From: Micromonospora tulbaghiae
GTDB lineage: Bacteria; Actinomycetota; Actinomycetes; Mycobacteriales; Micromonosporaceae
Assembly: GCF_900091605.1 (NCBI RefSeq)
Contig: NZ_FMCQ01000004.1
Coordinates: 310,001 to 374,000 of the forward strand
Length of the DNA: 64,000 bases
Direction of reading: 5' to 3'
The notes below the pieces were generated by a model. The model had not been told where the DNA came from. It did no database searches and worked only from the letters and a program-made list of their open reading frames with translations. The position numbers and the translations under genes are program-made. Positions 1 to 7,636 of this stretch are shown here, in pieces. Each line of letters begins with the position of its first letter. Position 1 is the first letter of the stretch.

Positions 1-506
1 CGGCCCAGGTTCGGGACGATCTGGCCGGTGGGCTGGATCGCGTCGGAGTTGAGCATGGCCATCGGCACGACCGGGGCGCCGCTCTCCAGCGCCAGTCGCG
101 CCACGCCGGTCTTGCCCCGGTAGAGCCGGCCGTCCGGCGACCGGGTGCCCTCCGGGTAGATCCCGGCGATGCCACCGGCGCGCAGCACCGAGAGCTGGGT
201 GTCGAGGGCGGCCCGGGCGGCCCGCCCACCGGAGCGGTCGACCGGGATCGTGCCGGAGCCGACGAAGAACATCTTGGTGAGCCGGCCCTTGAGGCCCTTA
301 CCGGTGAAGTATTCGGCTTTCGCGATGAAGGTGACTTTTCGCTTGACGATCAGCGGCGTGAAGATCGAATCCGAGAAGGAGAGGTGGTTGCTGGCCAGGA
401 TCACCGGGCCGGTCTCCGGAACGTGCTCCAGTCCCTCGACCTGCGGGCGGAAGATCAACCTCAGCAGTGGGCCGAGAACGACGTACTTCAGCAGCCAGTA
501 CAGCAC
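1..506 (-). CDS. 1-acyl-sn-glycerol-3-phosphate acyltransferase family protein (C-terminus outside window)
   Basis: This is a PlsC-type acyltransferase that would transfer an acyl chain from acyl-CoA or acyl-ACP to a lysophospholipid at the membrane. The reading frame runs off the left edge, so only about 168 N-terminal residues are visible. The family's HX4D motif reads NHLSFSD near residue 40, and the substrate-binding motif EGTRSPDG lies near residue 117. The start is taken as GTG at 506 because a GGAAGGA ribosome site lies about 6 bases upstream and the protein then begins VLYWLLKYVVLG, a hydrophobic N-terminus usual for the family. It is divergent from the next gene, leaving a 186-bp shared promoter region. 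In mycobacteria a PlsC gene (Rv2182c) holds the equivalent place near fadD15. The exact acyl acceptor cannot be told from sequence. Confidence 0.9.
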   Translation of the reverse strand, partial: MLYWLLKYVVLGPLLRLIFRPQVEGLEHVPETGPVILASNHLSFSDSIFTPLIVKRKVTFIAKAEYFTGKGLKGRLTKMFFVGSGTIPVDRSGGRAARAALDTQLSVLRAGGIAGIYPEGTRSPDGRLYRGKTGVARLALESGAPVVPMAMLNSDAIQPTGQIVPNLG

Positions 507-692
507 CGGCGTCCTTCCCGTGTCGGTGGCGGCAGACGGGTCGCCGCGTGGCCCCGCGGGCGCCGGCGGCGCCCTCGGGAGTCCGGGAAGAGGGTACGAA
601 CGACGAGCGGCACGCCACAACGCACTCCCGGAACCGGGCTCCGGCGTGTCACGATTCAGGGCACGGGCAGCGAACGGCGAAGGGGGTGTCCG

Positions 693-1532
693 GTGTCAGG
701 GGGCGGGCCCCGTCGGGGACGACGGGACAACGGGCTCGACGCGGCCGAGTACGCGGTCGCGGGCGACGTCGATCCACGCGTCGGCGAGCACCTGCTCGAC
801 GTGCTCGCCGCCGGTGGCATCGCGGCCTACCTCCAGCCCTCGGCCGACCTGAACCCGGTGACCCGCACCACCACCGTCCCGGCCCGCCCGGTCGACCGGC
901 TCTACGTCGACAGGTCGCACCTGACCACCGCCCGGGACTACCTCACCCAGCTCGCCGACGAGGGCGGCGGCGACCAGCAGCGCGCCGACGAGCCGGACAT
1001 CGAGGCCGAGTGGGCGAAGATCGTCGCCGGTTTCCACACCGCGCCGAGCGCCGGCACTCACCCCTGGCCCGCCGCCGAGGACGTGGACGACCCGCCCGCG
1101 CCGGGCGCCGCCGCCGGCAGCCGCGCCGAGGAGCCGGCCGGCCCGACCGCCACCGACGTGCGCCGGCTGCCGTACGCGGCCGACATCTCCGGCGTCTCGC
1201 TGAGCCGGGACCGGCACGACGAGCCCTCGCTGCTGGACGGCCTGGACACGTTCGGCAACAACCTGCCCGACGAGGCGTCGGACGAGGAGCACTACACCCC
1301 GCCCCCGCCGCCCCCGCTGCCCCGCTTCTCCAAGTACGCGGTGCTCGGCGTGGCCTGTATCGTGCTCGGCTTCCTGCTGTTCCTGTCCCCCACCGTGGTG
1401 TCGCTGGTCGACCCGTCGGTGGTCACGCTGCTCGGCTTCACCGGCATCCTGGCCGGCTTCGTGATGCTGATCTGGCGGCTGCGCCCGGGCGACCGGGACG
1501 ACCACGACCCGGACGACGGCGCCGTCGTCTGA
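693..1532 (+). CDS. Hypothetical two-transmembrane protein with DUF2007-like N-terminus
   Basis: This 279-residue protein has no function I recognise. Residues about 20-90 (DPRVGEHLLDVLAAGGIAAY, then a VDRLYVDRSH segment) look like the small DUF2007/SPOR-like fold found in actinobacterial proteins. The middle is acidic and Pro/Ala-rich, probably disordered. A run of prolines at about residues 203-210 precedes two C-terminal membrane helices (YAVLGVACIVLGFLLFL and VVTLLGFTGILAGFVMLIW) and a short Asp-rich tail. It is therefore probably anchored by its C-terminus with the N-terminal domain in the cytoplasm. GTG at 693 is chosen because AGGGGG lies 6 bases upstream; longer in-frame versions extend into low-complexity sequence without a ribosome site. 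It ends 164 bp before otsA on the same strand. Confidence 0.8.
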   Translation: MSGGGPRRGRRDNGLDAAEYAVAGDVDPRVGEHLLDVLAAGGIAAYLQPSADLNPVTRTTTVPARPVDRLYVDRSHLTTARDYLTQLADEGGGDQQRADEPDIEAEWAKIVAGFHTAPSAGTHPWPAAEDVDDPPAPGAAAGSRAEEPAGPTATDVRRLPYAADISGVSLSRDRHDEPSLLDGLDTFGNNLPDEASDEEHYTPPPPPPLPRFSKYAVLGVACIVLGFLLFLSPTVVSLVDPSVVTLLGFTGILAGFVMLIWRLRPGDRDDHDPDDGAVV

Positions 1533-1588
1533 CACCGCGTCCCCGGCGCCGCCCGGATGGCGGGACGCCGCCCGCCCTGGGCGAGGGC

Positions 1589-1604
1589 GTAACAAGCGTG
1601 TAAC
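1589..1604 (+). promoter_or_regulatory. Direct repeat GTAAC x2 upstream of otsA
   Basis: GTAAC occurs at 1589-1593 and 1600-1604, spaced 11 bp apart (one helical turn), followed by an AT-richer stretch (CTTACAGTCAGTAGGAATAGG region, to about 1623) some 75-90 bp before the otsA start. This is a plausible regulator or promoter site, but no known consensus is matched. Confidence 0.2.
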
Positions 1605-1696
1605 TTACAGTCAGTAGGAATAGGCCGAACGTCACGTCCCGCACCGGCTGTCCGGCTTGCGTCTCCTTCCGGGTCGCCGGTCCCCTGCTGAGCGGA

Positions 1697-3124
1697 ATGC
1701 CCGAGATGCGACAGAGCCCCCTCGTGGTGGTGGCCAACCGCCTCCCCATCGACGACAGCGTGGCGCCGGACGGCGCCTTCGAGTGGCGCCGCAGCCCCGG
1801 CGGCCTGGTGAGCGCCCTGCACCCGCTGCTACGGCACACACCCGCGACCTGGGTGGGCTGGGCCGGCGGCACCGGTCCCGCGCCCGAACTGCCGGACGTG
1901 GACGGCGTCCGGATGCACACCGTGCCGCTGAGCGCCGAGGACGTCCGCGACCACTACGAGGGCTTCGCCAACGCCACCCTCTGGCCGCTCTACCACGACG
2001 CCGTCGAGCAGCCGGAGTACCACCGCCGCTGGTGGGAGGCGTACCAGCGGGTCAACCAGCGTTTCGCCGAGGCCGCGGCCCAGGTGGCCGAGCCCGGCGG
2101 CCTGGTCTGGGTGCAGGACTACCACCTCCATCTGGTGCCCGGACTGCTCCGCGAGCTGCGCCCGGACCTGCGGATCGGGTTCTTCCTGCACGTGCCGTTC
2201 CCGCCGCCGGAACTGTTCATGCAGCTGCCCCGCCGGGCCGAACTGCTGCGCGGCATGCTCGGCGCCGACCTGGTCGGCTTCCAGCGCGCCCAGGCCGCGC
2301 ACAACTTCGCCCAGCTCGCCACCAAGGTGCTCGGCCTGCCCGCCACCGACCGGCGGATCGGCGTGGACGGCCGGGTGGTGCGCATCGGCGCCTTCCCGGT
2401 CGCCATCGACACCGCCGAGATGTCCGCGCTCGCCGCCCGCCCCGAGGTCGCCGAGCGGGCCCACCGGCTGCGGCAGGATCTCGGCCGGCCCGAGCAGGTG
2501 ATCCTCAGCGTCGACCGGATGGACTACACCAAGGGCATCGAGCAGCGCCTCAAGGCGTACCGAGAGCTGCTCGCCAACGGCGACATCAAGGTCCGCGACA
2601 CGGTGCTGATCCAGGTGGCGGTGCCGAGCCGTGACCGGGTGGCGCAGTACCAGATCCTGCGCGACCGGGTGGAGCACCAGGTCGGCCGGATCAACGGCGA
2701 GTTCGGCCGGGTCGGCGAGCCGGCGATCCACTACCTCACCCAGCCGTTCGACCGCGCCGAACTGGTCGCGCTCTACCGGGTCGCGGACGTCATGGCGGTG
2801 ACGCCGCTGCGCGACGGCATGAACCTGGTCGCGAAGGAGTACGTGGCGGCCCGGGTCGACGGCACCGGCGCGCTGCTGCTGAGCGAGTTCGCCGGCGCCG
2901 CCTCCGAACTGGAGCAGGCGTACCTGGTCAACCCGCACGACCTCGACGGCCTCAAGCAGGGCTTGCTGGCCGCGCTGCGCGCCGGCCCGGAGGACGTCGC
3001 GGCCCGGATGCGCGCGATGCGCGAACACCTGGCCCACAACGACATCCACGCCTGGGCGGCGTCCTACCTCAGCGCGCTGGAGGAGAGCGGAACGCTGGTC
3101 GGCCGCCGCCCCGCCACCCGGTGA
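1697..3124 (+). CDS. otsA: Trehalose-6-phosphate synthase (UDP-forming), GT20 family
   Basis: OtsA joins UDP-glucose (or GDP-glucose in some actinobacteria) to glucose-6-phosphate to give trehalose-6-phosphate in the cytosol. The product is 475 residues, normal for the family. The N-terminus has VVVANRLPI. The acceptor-side motif QDYHL is followed by HVPFP near residue 165. The donor-binding segment DRMDYTKGIEQRL is near residue 275, and LRDGMNLVAKEYVA is near 370. ATG at 1697 gives MPEMRQSPL; ATG at 1706 is an equally possible start, and the ribosome site is weak in either case. No otsB phosphatase is adjacent. The gene ends only 15 bp from the end of the convergent hydrolase gene. The product would serve osmoprotection and trehalose glycolipid supply. 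Confidence 0.95.
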   Translation: MPEMRQSPLVVVANRLPIDDSVAPDGAFEWRRSPGGLVSALHPLLRHTPATWVGWAGGTGPAPELPDVDGVRMHTVPLSAEDVRDHYEGFANATLWPLYHDAVEQPEYHRRWWEAYQRVNQRFAEAAAQVAEPGGLVWVQDYHLHLVPGLLRELRPDLRIGFFLHVPFPPPELFMQLPRRAELLRGMLGADLVGFQRAQAAHNFAQLATKVLGLPATDRRIGVDGRVVRIGAFPVAIDTAEMSALAARPEVAERAHRLRQDLGRPEQVILSVDRMDYTKGIEQRLKAYRELLANGDIKVRDTVLIQVAVPSRDRVAQYQILRDRVEHQVGRINGEFGRVGEPAIHYLTQPFDRAELVALYRVADVMAVTPLRDGMNLVAKEYVAARVDGTGALLLSEFAGAASELEQAYLVNPHDLDGLKQGLLAALRAGPEDVAARMRAMREHLAHNDIHAWAASYLSALEESGTLVGRRPATR

Positions 3125-3139
3125 CCGGTGTCCCGGCGC

Positions 3140-3964
3140 TCACCCGAGTGCGGGCGCCGGGTCCTTGTCCAGCCAGTCCAGGATCGCGTCGATCGGCTCG
3201 CGCCAGCGGGCGTCGAGCATCAGGTCGTGCCCCATGCCGGGGAACAGCAGCGGCGCCGAGGCGTACCGCCGGGCGGCGCTGGTCAGCGCCGTTGCCGGCA
3301 GCACCCGGTCGTCCGGGCTGCCGAGCACCAGCACCGGTGGGCGGCCCACCGCCGGCTCCGGCGACCGGCCGGTCAGCAGCTGCCACTGCGCCCGCCGCCC
3401 GGCCCGGCCCAGCCGGGCCAGGTGCCGCCGCGCGTCGGCGTCCGGCAGTTCCCGGCTGAACAACTGCCGCCGGTTGAGCCGCAGCCCGGCGCCGAAGACC
3501 GCCGGCACCGTGCCGACCGGGTTGCGCCGCAACGCCGTCCCGAACGTCCCCCAGCCGCCGAGCACCGGCGCCACCAGCACCGCGGCCCGCGCCGGGTAGC
3601 GGGCCATCGCGTGCGCCACGACCCGGGCGCCGGCGCCGTGTCCCACCAGCACCGCCTGCCGCGGCAGGCTCGCCGCCACCTGCGTCACGTCATGGGTGTA
3701 CGACCGCAGCGTCGCCTCCGGCGCCGGCTCGCTGTCGCCGTGCCCGCGCAGGCTCAGCGCGTACGCCGGGAAGCCGCGACCGGCGGCGTGCCCCAGCCAG
3801 TGCTCGGCGAACGCCCACGCGCCGTGCCCGAACCCGGGCACGAACAGCAGCGGCGGCTTCGCCTCGTCCCGCTCCGGCACGGCGGCGAGCACCTCTCGGC
3901 GGGCGGGCCGCTCCGGCCGGGCCCACTCCCAGGACCGGACCACCCGCACCCGCTCGGCCGTCAC
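3140..3964 (-). CDS. Alpha/beta-hydrolase fold protein lacking the nucleophile serine
   Basis: This 274-residue protein has an alpha/beta-hydrolase fold: PLLFVPGFGHGAWAF supplies the oxyanion region, SLRGHGDS the loop before the elbow, GSPDDRVLP the acid, and GMGHDLML the histidine. The nucleophile elbow reads GHGAG (about residue 107), so the usual Ser of GxSxG is a Gly. The codons are unambiguous in the sequence shown. It may be catalytically inactive, may work by a metal- or general-base mechanism like other fold members without Ser, or may be a binding protein. The GTG start at 3964 overlaps the stop of the preceding 20-codon mini-ORF (GTGA) and is served by AAAGGCGG inside the upstream 59-bp repeat. 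It is downstream of, and probably cotranscribed with, the flavin monooxygenase gene. Confidence 0.85.
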   Translation of the reverse strand: MTAERVRVVRSWEWARPERPARREVLAAVPERDEAKPPLLFVPGFGHGAWAFAEHWLGHAAGRGFPAYALSLRGHGDSEPAPEATLRSYTHDVTQVAASLPRQAVLVGHGAGARVVAHAMARYPARAAVLVAPVLGGWGTFGTALRRNPVGTVPAVFGAGLRLNRRQLFSRELPDADARRHLARLGRAGRRAQWQLLTGRSPEPAVGRPPVLVLGSPDDRVLPATALTSAARRYASAPLLFPGMGHDLMLDARWREPIDAILDWLDKDPAPALG

Positions 3965-4023
3965 CGTGCCCGCCTTTCGTTCGCGACTGCGGGACTCCGC
4001 TGCGCTACGTTCCTCGCGCTCAC
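3961..4023 (-). CDS. Possible 20-residue mini-ORF in second repeat copy
   Basis: A GTG-initiated 20-codon frame begins VSARNV and ends NERRAR. Its GTG at 4023-4021 overlaps the TGA of the previous mini-ORF, and its TGA at 3963-3961 overlaps the GTG of the hydrolase. AAAGGCGG lies just before its start and is repeated before the next start. It may be a translational-coupling relay, not a functional peptide; expression is not shown by sequence. Confidence 0.3.
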   Translation of the reverse strand: MSARNVAQRSPAVANERRAR

Positions 4024-4079
4024 CGTGCCCGCCTTTCGTTCGCGACTGCGGGACTCCGCTGCGCTGCGTTCCTCGCGCT
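3962..4079 (-). repeat. Two tandem 59-bp repeats between monooxygenase and hydrolase genes
   Basis: Positions 3962-4020 and 4021-4079 are the same 59-bp sequence with a single difference (A versus G within GCTACG/GCTGCG on the plus strand). On the minus strand each copy starts GTGAGCGCGAGG and ends AAAGGCGGGCACG. The period of 59 equals 63 (20 codons plus a stop) minus a 4-bp GTGA overlap, so start and stop codons interlock along the array. Confidence 0.95.
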
Positions 4080-4082
4080 CAC
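4020..4082 (-). CDS. Possible 20-residue mini-ORF in first repeat copy
   Basis: A GTG-initiated 20-codon frame begins VSARNA and ends NERRAR. Its GTG at 4082-4080 overlaps the TGA of the flavin monooxygenase (4081-4079), and its own TGA overlaps the next mini-ORF start. It differs from the second copy by one residue (Ala for Val at position 6). Whether it is translated is unknown. Confidence 0.3.
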   Translation of the reverse strand: MSARNAAQRSPAVANERRAR

Positions 4083-5488
4083 CGGGTGCCCTCCTCCAGC
4101 TCGTGCAGCGCCCGCTGGAGCGCGCGCAGGTAGTCGGCGTGCCCGACCTCGAACCAGTGCCGGGTGCTGTCCTTGACCTTCGCCGAGTACCGCTCGCCGA
4201 GGCCGGCGCGGACCTTGCGGTCGAACGCGGCGGCCCGGTCCGGCCGGGTGGCGCGCAGCGTGAGCAGCCGGGCGAACAGCACGCTCTGCCAGTGCGAGAT
4301 CGGGAAGATGCCGGAGTCCGGCTGCACCAGGCCGACCACGGCGAGCGTGGGATGACCGGCGGTGAACGCGTTGAGCCACAACCGGGGCCGCCCGGATCCG
4401 TCCTCGTCGCCGAGCACCTGCCCCTTGAGGAACTCGAAGCGCGGCAGGTAGCCGGTGGCGAAGACGACGAGTTCCGGGTCGATCCGGCGGCCGTCGGTCA
4501 GCTCCACCGCGCGGTCGTCGAAGCGGGCCACGTCCGGCACCGGTGTGACCTCGCCGTGGCCGACGTAGTAGACGAGCTGACTGTTGGCGATCGGGTGCGT
4601 CTCGTAGACCCGGTGGTCCGGCTCGGGCATGCCGAACCGGGTCAGGTCACCGACGGTCAGCCGCAGCGTCCAGTGGTAGAGCCACTGCCGTACGCGCAAC
4701 GGCACCCGCAGCGCCAGCAGCGTGTCGTTGACCTGGTCGGCGGGGCGGCCGAGGACGTACTTCGGGGCGTACCAGTAGCCGCGGCGGGTGGAGTGCCAGC
4801 AGTGCGACGCCTGCTGGGCCGCCTCCACCGCGATGTCGCAGCCGGTGTTGCCGGCCCCGACCACGAGCACCCGCTTGCCGCGCAACTGCGCCGGGTCCTT
4901 GTAGGACGAGGCGTGCATGACCTCGCCGCGGAACTCCTCCAGCCCTTCGTAGCGGGGCAGCTTGGGCGACCAGTTGTGGCCGTTGGCGAGCACCACCGCG
5001 GCGTACCGGGAGGTGCGCTCGGGGCCGTAGCCGCCGGTGCTGCGCGTGGTCACGTCCCAACGGTCCCCCTCGACCGGCTCGACACGGACCACCTCGGTGC
5101 CGAACCAGACGTGCTGGCGCAGGTCGAAGTGGTCGGCGTACCGCTCGAAGTAGGACAGCAGCTGGCTGTGGTGCGGGTAGTCCGGCCAGTCGTCCGGCAT
5201 CGGGAAGTCGGGGAACTGGGTGAACGGCCGGGACGAGATCAGGTGGGTGCTGGCGTACACCGGGCTGCGGTCGTGCCGCCAGTTCCAGGCGCCGCCGACG
5301 CCCGTCTCCCGCTCGTAGCAGTCCACGCCGAAGCCGGCCTCGCGCAGGTTCTTCACGGCGGTCAGGCCGCTGGCGCCGGCGCCGATGACGCAGACCGTTT
5401 CGCCCCGGTCGGAGACCGGGCGGTCGTCGCGGATCGGGACGTCCGTCCGGTCCGGATCGGGGCGGCCGGGGTCGGTGGAGGAGGACAC
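4079..5488 (-). CDS. Flavin-containing monooxygenase (FMO/cyclohexanone monooxygenase-like)
   Basis: This is a 469-residue FAD- and NADPH-dependent monooxygenase of the FMO group, which would hydroxylate a soft nucleophile or carry out a Baeyer-Villiger type oxidation; the substrate is unknown. The FAD Rossmann motif VIGAGASGL lies near residue 34 and the NADPH motif VVGAGNTGCDIAVEAA near 207. The FMO fingerprint FxGxxxHxxxY is present as FRGEVMHASSY near 183, and ATGYLP lies near 341. GTG at 5488 is chosen because AAAGGAG lies 8 bases upstream; a longer frame to 5587 has no ribosome site. The stop overlaps a GTG leading into the tandem mini-ORFs and then the hydrolase, suggesting coupled translation. 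Confidence 0.9.
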   Translation of the reverse strand: MSSSTDPGRPDPDRTDVPIRDDRPVSDRGETVCVIGAGASGLTAVKNLREAGFGVDCYERETGVGGAWNWRHDRSPVYASTHLISSRPFTQFPDFPMPDDWPDYPHHSQLLSYFERYADHFDLRQHVWFGTEVVRVEPVEGDRWDVTTRSTGGYGPERTSRYAAVVLANGHNWSPKLPRYEGLEEFRGEVMHASSYKDPAQLRGKRVLVVGAGNTGCDIAVEAAQQASHCWHSTRRGYWYAPKYVLGRPADQVNDTLLALRVPLRVRQWLYHWTLRLTVGDLTRFGMPEPDHRVYETHPIANSQLVYYVGHGEVTPVPDVARFDDRAVELTDGRRIDPELVVFATGYLPRFEFLKGQVLGDEDGSGRPRLWLNAFTAGHPTLAVVGLVQPDSGIFPISHWQSVLFARLLTLRATRPDRAAAFDRKVRAGLGERYSAKVKDSTRHWFEVGHADYLRALQRALHELEEGTR

Positions 5489-5915
5489 CGCGAATTCTCC
5501 TTTGTGCGGCACGCGTGCCGGGTCGGAGCGAAATCCTGCCGAGAATGCCCGCCGTTGTCCAGCCACCGGATCCGGCGCCGCGCCCACCCGTCCGGTCCCC
5601 CTGACACAGCGTCACGCAGGGCCGGTCACCGAGCGTGGCTGGACCGGCCGCCCCGGAGGCGCACCCTCGTGTGCCCTTTGCTCTGCCGCCACGGACGCAG
5701 CACCGCCGCGGGCTGCGCTTTTGTCTCGCGGCCGTCCGGCCGGGACGCGGCCCGCCGGTCACGGCGGGTAGCTGATGCACATATGGCGGCAGAGCAAAGG
5801 CGGCGAGGGGATGGTCCTTCCGGCCGGCGGGCACCTGACCGTGTGTCACGGCCCCAGGCGGGCGTGACGCCGGTGGACCGCCGGGTCCGGGTACTCCCCC
5901 GGCGGTCCGCTCCGG
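5489..5915. other. 427-bp intergenic region, no gene seen
   Basis: This stretch lies between the EEP protein gene and the monooxygenase, both on the minus strand. No frame with a ribosome site or recognisable protein was found. It holds a large inverted repeat (5675-5800) and presumably the monooxygenase promoter near 5500-5650. Confidence 0.6.
5675..5800. repeat. 126-bp element bounded by 17-bp perfect inverted repeats
   Basis: CCTTTGCTCTGCCGCCA at 5675-5691 is the exact reverse complement of 5784-5800, separated by 92 bp that contain no recognisable gene. The arms are too far apart for a simple terminator. A dispersed palindromic or MITE-like element is the simplest reading; no target-site duplication is obvious. 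Confidence 0.8.
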
Positions 5916-6614
5916 TCAGGCGGTGGGCAGCAGCAGGTCGACCAGGACCGGGAAGTGGTCACTGGCCCGGCGGGCCGCCGGCGTGTCCACCACGTCGTAG
6001 TCGACCACTGCGATCCGGGGGTCGACGAACAGCGCGTCGATGCGGCGGCGCGGGTCGGAGCAAGAGAACGTGAGCCGGTCGGCCCGGTCGGCGGCGAGCG
6101 CCGTGTCGGTGAGCCCTTCGGCGAGCGTCTGCCAGGCCGGCCCGTCCGGGCCCTCGTTGATGTCCGCGCCGGCCACCACCGGTAGCGTGGACGCGGCCAG
6201 CTCCCGCTTGAACGCCGCCGCCTGGGCCGGACGCTCGGCCGGGTCGGTGGACAGGTGCGAGCCGGCCAGCAGCACGTCGACGCCGCCGACGCGGCACTGC
6301 GCGTACGCGGCGCCGCGCATGTGCCGTCCCGGCGTCAGCGGGTACCGCTGGCACCTGGTGTCGACGACCCGCACGCGCAGGCTGGTCAGCAGCACGTTGC
6401 CCAGCGACGGCAGGCCACCGGCGGCCACGACCATGCCGAACGACTCGGCCAGCGCGGCGGTCTTCTGCCGCCACCGGAACCGGCGCGGCCCCTCCTGGAC
6501 GATCACCACGTCCGGCGCCGCCGTCCGGACCACCTCGGCCAGCGCGGCGGTGTCGTCGCGCTGGCTGTGGATGTTGTACGACACCACCCGCAGCGGCACA
6601 CCCGCATCCGTCAT
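5916..6614 (-). CDS. Endonuclease/exonuclease/phosphatase (EEP) family hydrolase
   Basis: This 232-residue protein has the Mg-dependent EEP fold. The metal and catalytic motifs appear in order: SYNIHSQRDD at the N-terminus, IVQEGP near residue 39, AGSHLSTDPAER mid-protein, GADINEG near 150, RRIDALFV, and SDHFPVLV near 215. Substrates of the family range from nucleic acids to phospholipids and phosphoinositides, so the substrate cannot be assigned. No signal peptide is seen. ATG at 6614 is chosen because it follows the glucokinase stop by one base (TGA-C-ATG) and the protein then starts just before the first fold strand. It is the last gene of a four-gene minus-strand operon with SRPBCC, DUF5304-like and glucokinase genes. 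Confidence 0.88.
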   Translation of the reverse strand: MTDAGVPLRVVSYNIHSQRDDTAALAEVVRTAAPDVVIVQEGPRRFRWRQKTAALAESFGMVVAAGGLPSLGNVLLTSLRVRVVDTRCQRYPLTPGRHMRGAAYAQCRVGGVDVLLAGSHLSTDPAERPAQAAAFKRELAASTLPVVAGADINEGPDGPAWQTLAEGLTDTALAADRADRLTFSCSDPRRRIDALFVDPRIAVVDYDVVDTPAARRASDHFPVLVDLLLPTA

Positions 6615-6615
6615 G

Positions 6616-7563
6616 TCAGATCCGCCGGGCCAGGTCGGCGGCGCCGATGACGCCCGCGGTGTTGCCCAGCTCGGCCGGGCGCACCTCGGCGACGGGCAGG
6701 CGGCTGCGCTGGGCCAGCGCGTCGGCGAACGACCGCCGGGTCGGGCCGAGCAGCAGGTCACCGGCGTCGATCACGCCGCCGCCCACCACCAGCACCTGCG
6801 GGTCGAGGATCTGCGCCATGTCGGCGAGGCTCGTGCCGAGCCAGCGGCCGACCTGGGCGAACGACTCGGTGGAGACCGGGTCGCCGCCCTTGGCCGCAGC
6901 GGTCACCATCGGGCCGGTGATCGTCTCGGCCTCGCCCCCGGCCAGCTCCAGCAGCGCGGTCGCCCGGTGCGGCTCCTGCCGGGCGGCGGCGCGGGCGAAG
7001 CGGACCAGGGCGCTGCCGCTGGCGTACTGCTCGATGCACCCCAGCCGGCCGCAGCCGCACTGGTGGCCGTCCGGCACCGTGAGCATGTGGCCCAGCTCGG
7101 CGGCGATGCCGTTGGCGCCACGGACCAGGTCACCGCCGAGCACGATGCCGCCGCCGACACCCGTGCCGATGGTGAACATGACCATCGAGTCGTCGGCGTC
7201 GCGGGCCGCGCCGTAGCGGAACTCCGCCCAGGCGGCCACGTTCCCGTCGTTCTCCACGATCACCGGCAGGCCGGTGGCGTCGCCGACGTACGTCCGCAGC
7301 GGCTCGTCACGCCAGGCCAGGTTCGGGGCGAACAGCACGGTGGAGCGGGAGGCGTCGATCCAGCCGGCGGCGCCGATGCCGACCGCTTCCACGGCGTGAC
7401 CGGCGGCCAGTTCGGTGACCACCTCGATGATGACGTCGCGGGTCTTGGCCACGTCGTCGGCGGGGGTGTCCCGTCGCGTCTGCACGAGTACCGTGCCGGC
7501 GTCGTCCACGACACCGCCGGCCACCTTCGTGCCACCGACGTCGACTCCGATGGTCAGCGTCAC
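6616..7563 (-). CDS. glk: ROK-family glucokinase
   Basis: Glucokinase phosphorylates glucose at the 6 position with ATP. The 315-residue product has the ROK phosphate motif GVDVGGTKVAGG near residue 6, the sugar-binding ENDGN near 104, FTIGTGVGGG near 128, the EXGH equivalent ELGHM near 152, and the zinc-binding CGCGRLGC near 168. GTG at 7563 is selected because GAGGGGAG lies 8 bases upstream. In Streptomyces the orthologous ROK kinase GlkA also mediates carbon catabolite repression; whether that holds here is inference. Its neighbours upstream (SRPBCC, DUF5304-like) and downstream (EEP hydrolase, 1-bp gap) suggest one transcript. Confidence 0.93.
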   Translation of the reverse strand: MTLTIGVDVGGTKVAGGVVDDAGTVLVQTRRDTPADDVAKTRDVIIEVVTELAAGHAVEAVGIGAAGWIDASRSTVLFAPNLAWRDEPLRTYVGDATGLPVIVENDGNVAAWAEFRYGAARDADDSMVMFTIGTGVGGGIVLGGDLVRGANGIAAELGHMLTVPDGHQCGCGRLGCIEQYASGSALVRFARAAARQEPHRATALLELAGGEAETITGPMVTAAAKGGDPVSTESFAQVGRWLGTSLADMAQILDPQVLVVGGGVIDAGDLLLGPTRRSFADALAQRSRLPVAEVRPAELGNTAGVIGAADLARRI

Positions 7564-7636
7564 CGCTGCCACTCCCCTCTGCTGTGCTGCCCGGGGACCG
7601 GCCGAACCGGCCGTACGGTCCCGGGATGTCCGGTGG

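Noticed and set aside
3962..4079. CRISPR array
   Set aside because: Only two directly abutting copies with no spacers; the unit is a tandem duplication.
3128..6073. A 981-codon plus-strand open frame opposite the hydrolase and monooxygenase
   Set aside because: It is the mirror of two well-supported minus-strand genes and runs across their intergenic repeats; no recognisable protein.
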